Both the position numbers and the translations under genes were made by a program. From assembly GCA_030614245.1 (NCBI GenBank), contig JAUWKK010000144.1:1-7173 (forward strand): a DNA stretch of 7,173 nucleotides. Direction: 5' to 3'. This DNA is from Planctomycetota bacterium. Its GTDB lineage: Bacteria > Planctomycetota > PUPC01 > JABMSA01 > JAUWKK01. The stretch's first letter is position 1. Each line of letters begins with the position of its first letter. Of the stretch, positions 4,023-7,173 are shown piece by piece. The notes below the pieces were generated by a model. It saw only the letters and a list, made by a program, of their open reading frames with translations, ran no database searches and was not told where the DNA came from.

Positions 4023-6701
4023 ATGATGGCTGAACGCTTTTTCCTGATCGACGCGCTTGCGCACATCTACCGCGCATACTATTCCATCCGGGGGCTCTCC
4101 GCGCCCGACGGGATGCCTATAAATGCGGCTTTCGGCTTCACGGCGATGCTACGCAAGCTCTTGAAGACCGAAAAGCCCGATTTCATTGCCGTTGCCTTCG
4201 ATTTGCCTGAGCCGACGGCGCGCCACGAGCAGTTCCCAGGCTACAAGGCGAAACGAAAACCGATGCCGGACGACCTGAAAGCACAGTTGCCGATCATCAG
4301 GAATATCGTGAGGGCGATGAACATCCCTGTCGTCCAGAAGCCGGGATACGAGGCCGACGACGTGCTGGGCACACTTGCTCGCCGGGGAGCCGATGCGGGA
4401 CTCGACTGCTTCATCTGCACGACCGACAAGGACGCCCTCCAACTGCTCGGCGAACACACATTCCGCTACGAGACAAAGACCGGCGAGGCGTATACCGCTG
4501 AGAAACTGCGCGAGGACATGAAAATCGAGCCCCGGCAGATGATAGATGTAATGGGCCTGAGCGGCGACTCCTCCGACAATATCCCGGGTGTTGAAGGCAT
4601 CGGCCCGAAGATAGCCCTGCAACTCATCCAGGAATACGGCACGCTGGAGAACGTCCTCGACAACGCAGAACAGATCAAGCAGAAGAAACGCCGCGAGCGG
4701 CTCATCGGACAGGCCGACACCGCCCGCATGAGCAAGCAGCTCGTGACTATCGACACCGATGTCCCCGTCGAAGTGTCACTCGAAGATTGCCGCTCACGGG
4801 AGCCGGACCTGCCAGCCCTGAAGGACATCTTCCGCAAGCTCGAGTTTGAGCAGTTTCTTAAGAAGCTGGATGAAGAATCTCCGACGATGGCGGCACAGGA
4901 GGGCCTCGATTACCGTCTCGTCGATTCGGCTGCGAAGTTTGACAGCTTCTTCGAGGAGCTCTCGCAGCAGGAAGAATTCGCTGTTGACACCGAGACGACG
5001 AGCCTCAATCCGATGGATGCGGAGCTCGTGGGCATATCGTTCTGCTGGGAGCCGGAGCGAGCGCATTACGTTGCCCTGATGGCGCCCGGTGGCAAACGTC
5101 CACTCCCGAAAAGGAAAACCCTCGAACGCCTGAAGCCGCTCCTGGAAGATGCCGGGATTCGCAAGCTCGGCCAGAATCTCAAGTACGATCTCATCGTGCT
5201 GCGCAACGCCGGCATCGAACTGCGCGGCATCTGCTTCGACACTATGATCGCCTCGTACCTGCTCGATCCCTCGGGCCGCCGGCACAATCTCGACGAACTC
5301 TCCGAAGAGCTGCTCGGATTCAAGAAGATACCCACCAGCCAACTCATAGGCTCCGGCAAGGACCAGACCACGATGGACCAGGTGGAAGTCGGCGAGGTCT
5401 GCCGTTACGCCTGCGAGGACGTCGACTGCGTCTGGCGGCTGACCGAACTGCTCCGCCCGCAGCTTCAGGAATTCGGCCTCGACCGGCTGCTCGACGAGGT
5501 CGAATTGCCGCTGCTGCACGTGCTTGCCGAGATGGAGTTCAACGGTGTGAAGATTGATACCGGCGTGCTTGCAGAGATGTCGAAGCAGATCAGCCGGATG
5601 ATGCTCGAGCTTGAGGAGCAGATTTACGAGGTTGCCGGCGGGCGGTTCAATATCGGCTCGCCGAAGCAGCTTTCGGCCGTGCTCTTCGAGCAACTGAACC
5701 TGCCCAAGCCGAGGAAGACCTCCCTGGGCTATTCGACGCGGGCCAGCGTGCTCGAGAACCTTGCCGGCAGGCATCCGCTCCCGGCGAAGGTGCTCGAATA
5801 CCGCCAGCTCGCAAAGCTGGAGTCGACCTATATCGAGGCGCTCCCGAGGATGGTCAACGAGCGCACCGGCAAGATACACACGTCGTTCAACCAGACCATG
5901 ACGGCAACCGGGCGGCTTTCGAGCAGCGACCCGAACCTGCAGAACATTCCCATCCGCACCGAGCTCGGGCGGAAGGTCCGCCGGGCGTTCATTCCATCGA
6001 GCAGGGATTGGGTAATCCTGACGGCGGACTATTCGCAGGTGGAACTGCGCATCATGGCGCATCTGTCGAAGGACCCGGCGCTTTCCCGGGCATTCCATCA
6101 GGGGCTGGACATTCACGCATTCGTCGCGGCGGAGGTCAACGCCGTTGACGTGGGCGATGTGACGCCGGAGATGCGGCGCAAGGCGAAGGCCGTCAATTTC
6201 GGCATCATCTACGGGCTGACCCCGTACGGCTTGGCGCGCGGCCTCAATATAAGCGTATACGAAGCTGAACGCTTCATCAACGAATACTTCGAGCGCTATC
6301 GGCGCGTAAAGGAGTACATCGATAAGGTGATCGACGGCTGCCGCAACGACGGCTTCGTCGTAACTATGCTGAACCGGCGGCGCTATCTGCCGAAAATAAA
6401 TTCATCTAACCAACAGCAGCGGCGCGATGCAGAACGGATGGCCGTCAATACGGTCATACAGGGCTCGGCAGCCGATTTGATCAAGGTAGCAATGAATCGC
6501 CTCTACCGGCGGTTGCTCGATGATAACCACGCTACGAAGATCATCTTGCAAATCCACGACGAACTGGTATGTGAGGTACCGAAAACAGACCTGCTCTTCG
6601 AACGCCCCCTGATCGAGAACGAGATGGTCTCGGCGATGGCGCTCGACGTTCCGCTGGTGGTGAACATCGCAGTGGGCGATAACTGGATGGAGGCGAAATA
6701 G
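4023..6701 (+). CDS. polA: DNA polymerase I, with 5' nuclease and proofreading domains
   Basis: An 892-residue family A DNA polymerase that fills gaps and removes RNA primers in replication and repair; E. coli Pol I has 928 residues. The 5' nuclease domain (about 1-290) keeps D10, D60, E110, D112, D113, D135, D137, D182 and D185, plus the helix-hairpin-helix NIPGVEGIGPKIA. The 3'-5' exonuclease domain (about 295-490) looks active: D322-x-E324, N385...D389 and Y462-x3-D466 are present. The polymerase domain has motif A DYSQVELR (D669, E674), motif B with R718, K722, F726 and Y730, and motif C H845-D846-E847. The start is ATG 4023 or the adjacent ATG 4026; only a weak GGA lies just upstream, and similarity begins at once (FFLIDALAHIYRAYYS). 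A sigma70-type promoter lies about 275 bases upstream; coaE follows after 37 bases, probably in one operon. The assignment is secure. Confidence 0.98.
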   Translation: MMAERFFLIDALAHIYRAYYSIRGLSAPDGMPINAAFGFTAMLRKLLKTEKPDFIAVAFDLPEPTARHEQFPGYKAKRKPMPDDLKAQLPIIRNIVRAMNIPVVQKPGYEADDVLGTLARRGADAGLDCFICTTDKDALQLLGEHTFRYETKTGEAYTAEKLREDMKIEPRQMIDVMGLSGDSSDNIPGVEGIGPKIALQLIQEYGTLENVLDNAEQIKQKKRRERLIGQADTARMSKQLVTIDTDVPVEVSLEDCRSREPDLPALKDIFRKLEFEQFLKKLDEESPTMAAQEGLDYRLVDSAAKFDSFFEELSQQEEFAVDTETTSLNPMDAELVGISFCWEPERAHYVALMAPGGKRPLPKRKTLERLKPLLEDAGIRKLGQNLKYDLIVLRNAGIELRGICFDTMIASYLLDPSGRRHNLDELSEELLGFKKIPTSQLIGSGKDQTTMDQVEVGEVCRYACEDVDCVWRLTELLRPQLQEFGLDRLLDEVELPLLHVLAEMEFNGVKIDTGVLAEMSKQISRMMLELEEQIYEVAGGRFNIGSPKQLSAVLFEQLNLPKPRKTSLGYSTRASVLENLAGRHPLPAKVLEYRQLAKLESTYIEALPRMVNERTGKIHTSFNQTMTATGRLSSSDPNLQNIPIRTELGRKVRRAFIPSSRDWVILTADYSQVELRIMAHLSKDPALSRAFHQGLDIHAFVAAEVNAVDVGDVTPEMRRKAKAVNFGIIYGLTPYGLARGLNISVYEAERFINEYFERYRRVKEYIDKVIDGCRNDGFVVTMLNRRRYLPKINSSNQQQRRDAERMAVNTVIQGSAADLIKVAMNRLYRRLLDDNHATKIILQIHDELVCEVPKTDLLFERPLIENEMVSAMALDVPLVVNIAVGDNWMEAK

Positions 6702-6705
6702 AGGC

Positions 6706-6723
6706 GCGGGCCTTCCAGCCCGC
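6706..6723. repeat. Palindrome GCGGGC-CTTCCA-GCCCGC between polA and coaE
   Basis: A perfect 6-bp stem (6706-6711 with 6718-6723) and a 6-base loop begin four bases after the polA stop. With no T tract it is unlikely to end transcription. It could affect mRNA processing or stability between the two genes, or be a member of a dispersed palindrome family like the one at 2929-2943. Confidence 0.5.
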
Positions 6724-6738
6724 AATCTGCAGCTCTCG

Positions 6739-7173
6739 ATGGATAAAGGCGTCGAATTGCGACCGGTGATAATCGGCATAACGGGCGGCATTGGGTCCGG
6801 CAAGAGTACCGTTGCACGGATGCTGGCCGAGCTCGGAGCCGATCTCGTCGATGCCGACGACATCGCGCACGATGTATTGCGGCGGGAGGACGTCGAGGAG
6901 GCCATCCGCGGCGAGTGGGGTCCGGATGTCTTCGGCCTCGATGGCGAAGTTGATCGTAAAGCGCTCGCGAAGCTCGTCTTCGCCGACGGCGGGCGGATAG
7001 AGCGGCTGGAAGCCATCGTCCACCCGCCCGTGATCGAGCAGATACGGCGGCAAGTGGCCGTATCGACGGCACCCGCGGTCGTCATCGACGCACCACTGCT
7101 GACGGAATCGAAACTGAACGAGGAATGTGATGCAGTTATATTTGTTGACGCCCCCGAGGTCGAACGCCGGAGA
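6739..7173 (+). CDS. coaE: Dephospho-CoA kinase, N-terminal part (cut by window edge)
   Basis: The first 145 residues of dephospho-CoA kinase, which phosphorylates the 3'-hydroxyl of the dephospho-CoA ribose with ATP, the last step of coenzyme A synthesis in the cytoplasm. The Walker A loop GITGGIGSGKST covers 13-24, followed by VDADDIAHDVL (37-47), VDRKALAKLVF (71-81), VHPPV (94-98) and DAPLL (117-121), all typical of the family. The frame stays open to the last base; the family is usually about 200 residues, so roughly a quarter lies beyond the window. ATG 6739 is the likely start, although no clear Shine-Dalgarno sequence precedes it; GTG 6766 is an alternative that would still keep the P-loop. 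It follows polA by 37 bases on the same strand and is probably read from the polA transcript. Identity is secure. Confidence 0.95.
   Translation, partial: MDKGVELRPVIIGITGGIGSGKSTVARMLAELGADLVDADDIAHDVLRREDVEEAIRGEWGPDVFGLDGEVDRKALAKLVFADGGRIERLEAIVHPPVIEQIRRQVAVSTAPAVVIDAPLLTESKLNEECDAVIFVDAPEVERRR

Noticed and set aside
3877..4077. Minus-strand frame of 66 codons across the polA leader
   Set aside because: It begins antisense inside polA, has no RBS I can see and resembles no known family.
4794..6116. Minus-strand frame of 440 codons opposite polA
   Set aside because: It is an antisense shadow of a conserved gene; every polA motif is intact in the plus frame.
6402..7085. Minus-strand frame of 227 codons over the end of polA and the start of coaE
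   Set aside because: It spans two clearly recognised plus-strand genes and has a serine- and arginine-rich shadow composition.

Overview
The window reads as a piece of a GC-rich bacterial chromosome. It carries four complete protein genes, one gene cut off by the right edge, and a decayed mobile-element remnant at the left edge. No gene identifies the host directly. A polA-coaE gene pair, a CxxC...CxxC zinc-ribbon membrane protein and a PHP-type protein with an altered metal motif would fit a Planctomycetota/PVC-like or related uncultured lineage. That placement is an inference with low confidence.

Layout. Bases 1-286 hold no convincing gene but contain several compact hairpins, two with GNRA-type loops. 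Bases 287-409 are a fragment of a group II intron reverse transcriptase, dead by an in-frame stop and a changed YxDD box. A long open frame runs through this remnant in another reading frame and joins the next gene, which gives a false N-terminal extension. The real start of that gene is judged to be GTG 511. The gene (511-1872) encodes a PHP-domain metal-dependent hydrolase-like protein. Next is a zinc-ribbon/single-pass membrane protein (1983-2924) with its own well-formed sigma70-type promoter, followed by palindromes and a terminator-like structure. A bifunctional-nuclease-domain (DUF151) gene lies on the minus strand (3096-3509), convergent with the zinc-ribbon gene.

The gap 3510-4022 is a divergent control region. 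It holds a leftward promoter for the DUF151 gene, a hairpin plus T8 tract, a rightward promoter (TTGACA, 18 nt, TATAAA) and then a leader of about 270 nt containing spaced CTGTC repeats. It leads into polA (4023-6701), a full-length DNA polymerase I in which the key residues of the 5' nuclease, 3'-5' proofreading exonuclease and polymerase domains are all present. A short palindrome separates polA from coaE (dephospho-CoA kinase), of which the first 145 residues are visible.

How the genes work together: polA and coaE are likely co-transcribed housekeeping genes (37 bases apart). The other genes look like separate transcription units. I see no evidence of a defence system, CRISPR array, prophage or other new multi-gene system. 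The points most worth a second look are the intron remnant with its structured RNA, the altered PHP motif, the CTGTC repeats in the polA leader and the intergenic palindromes.
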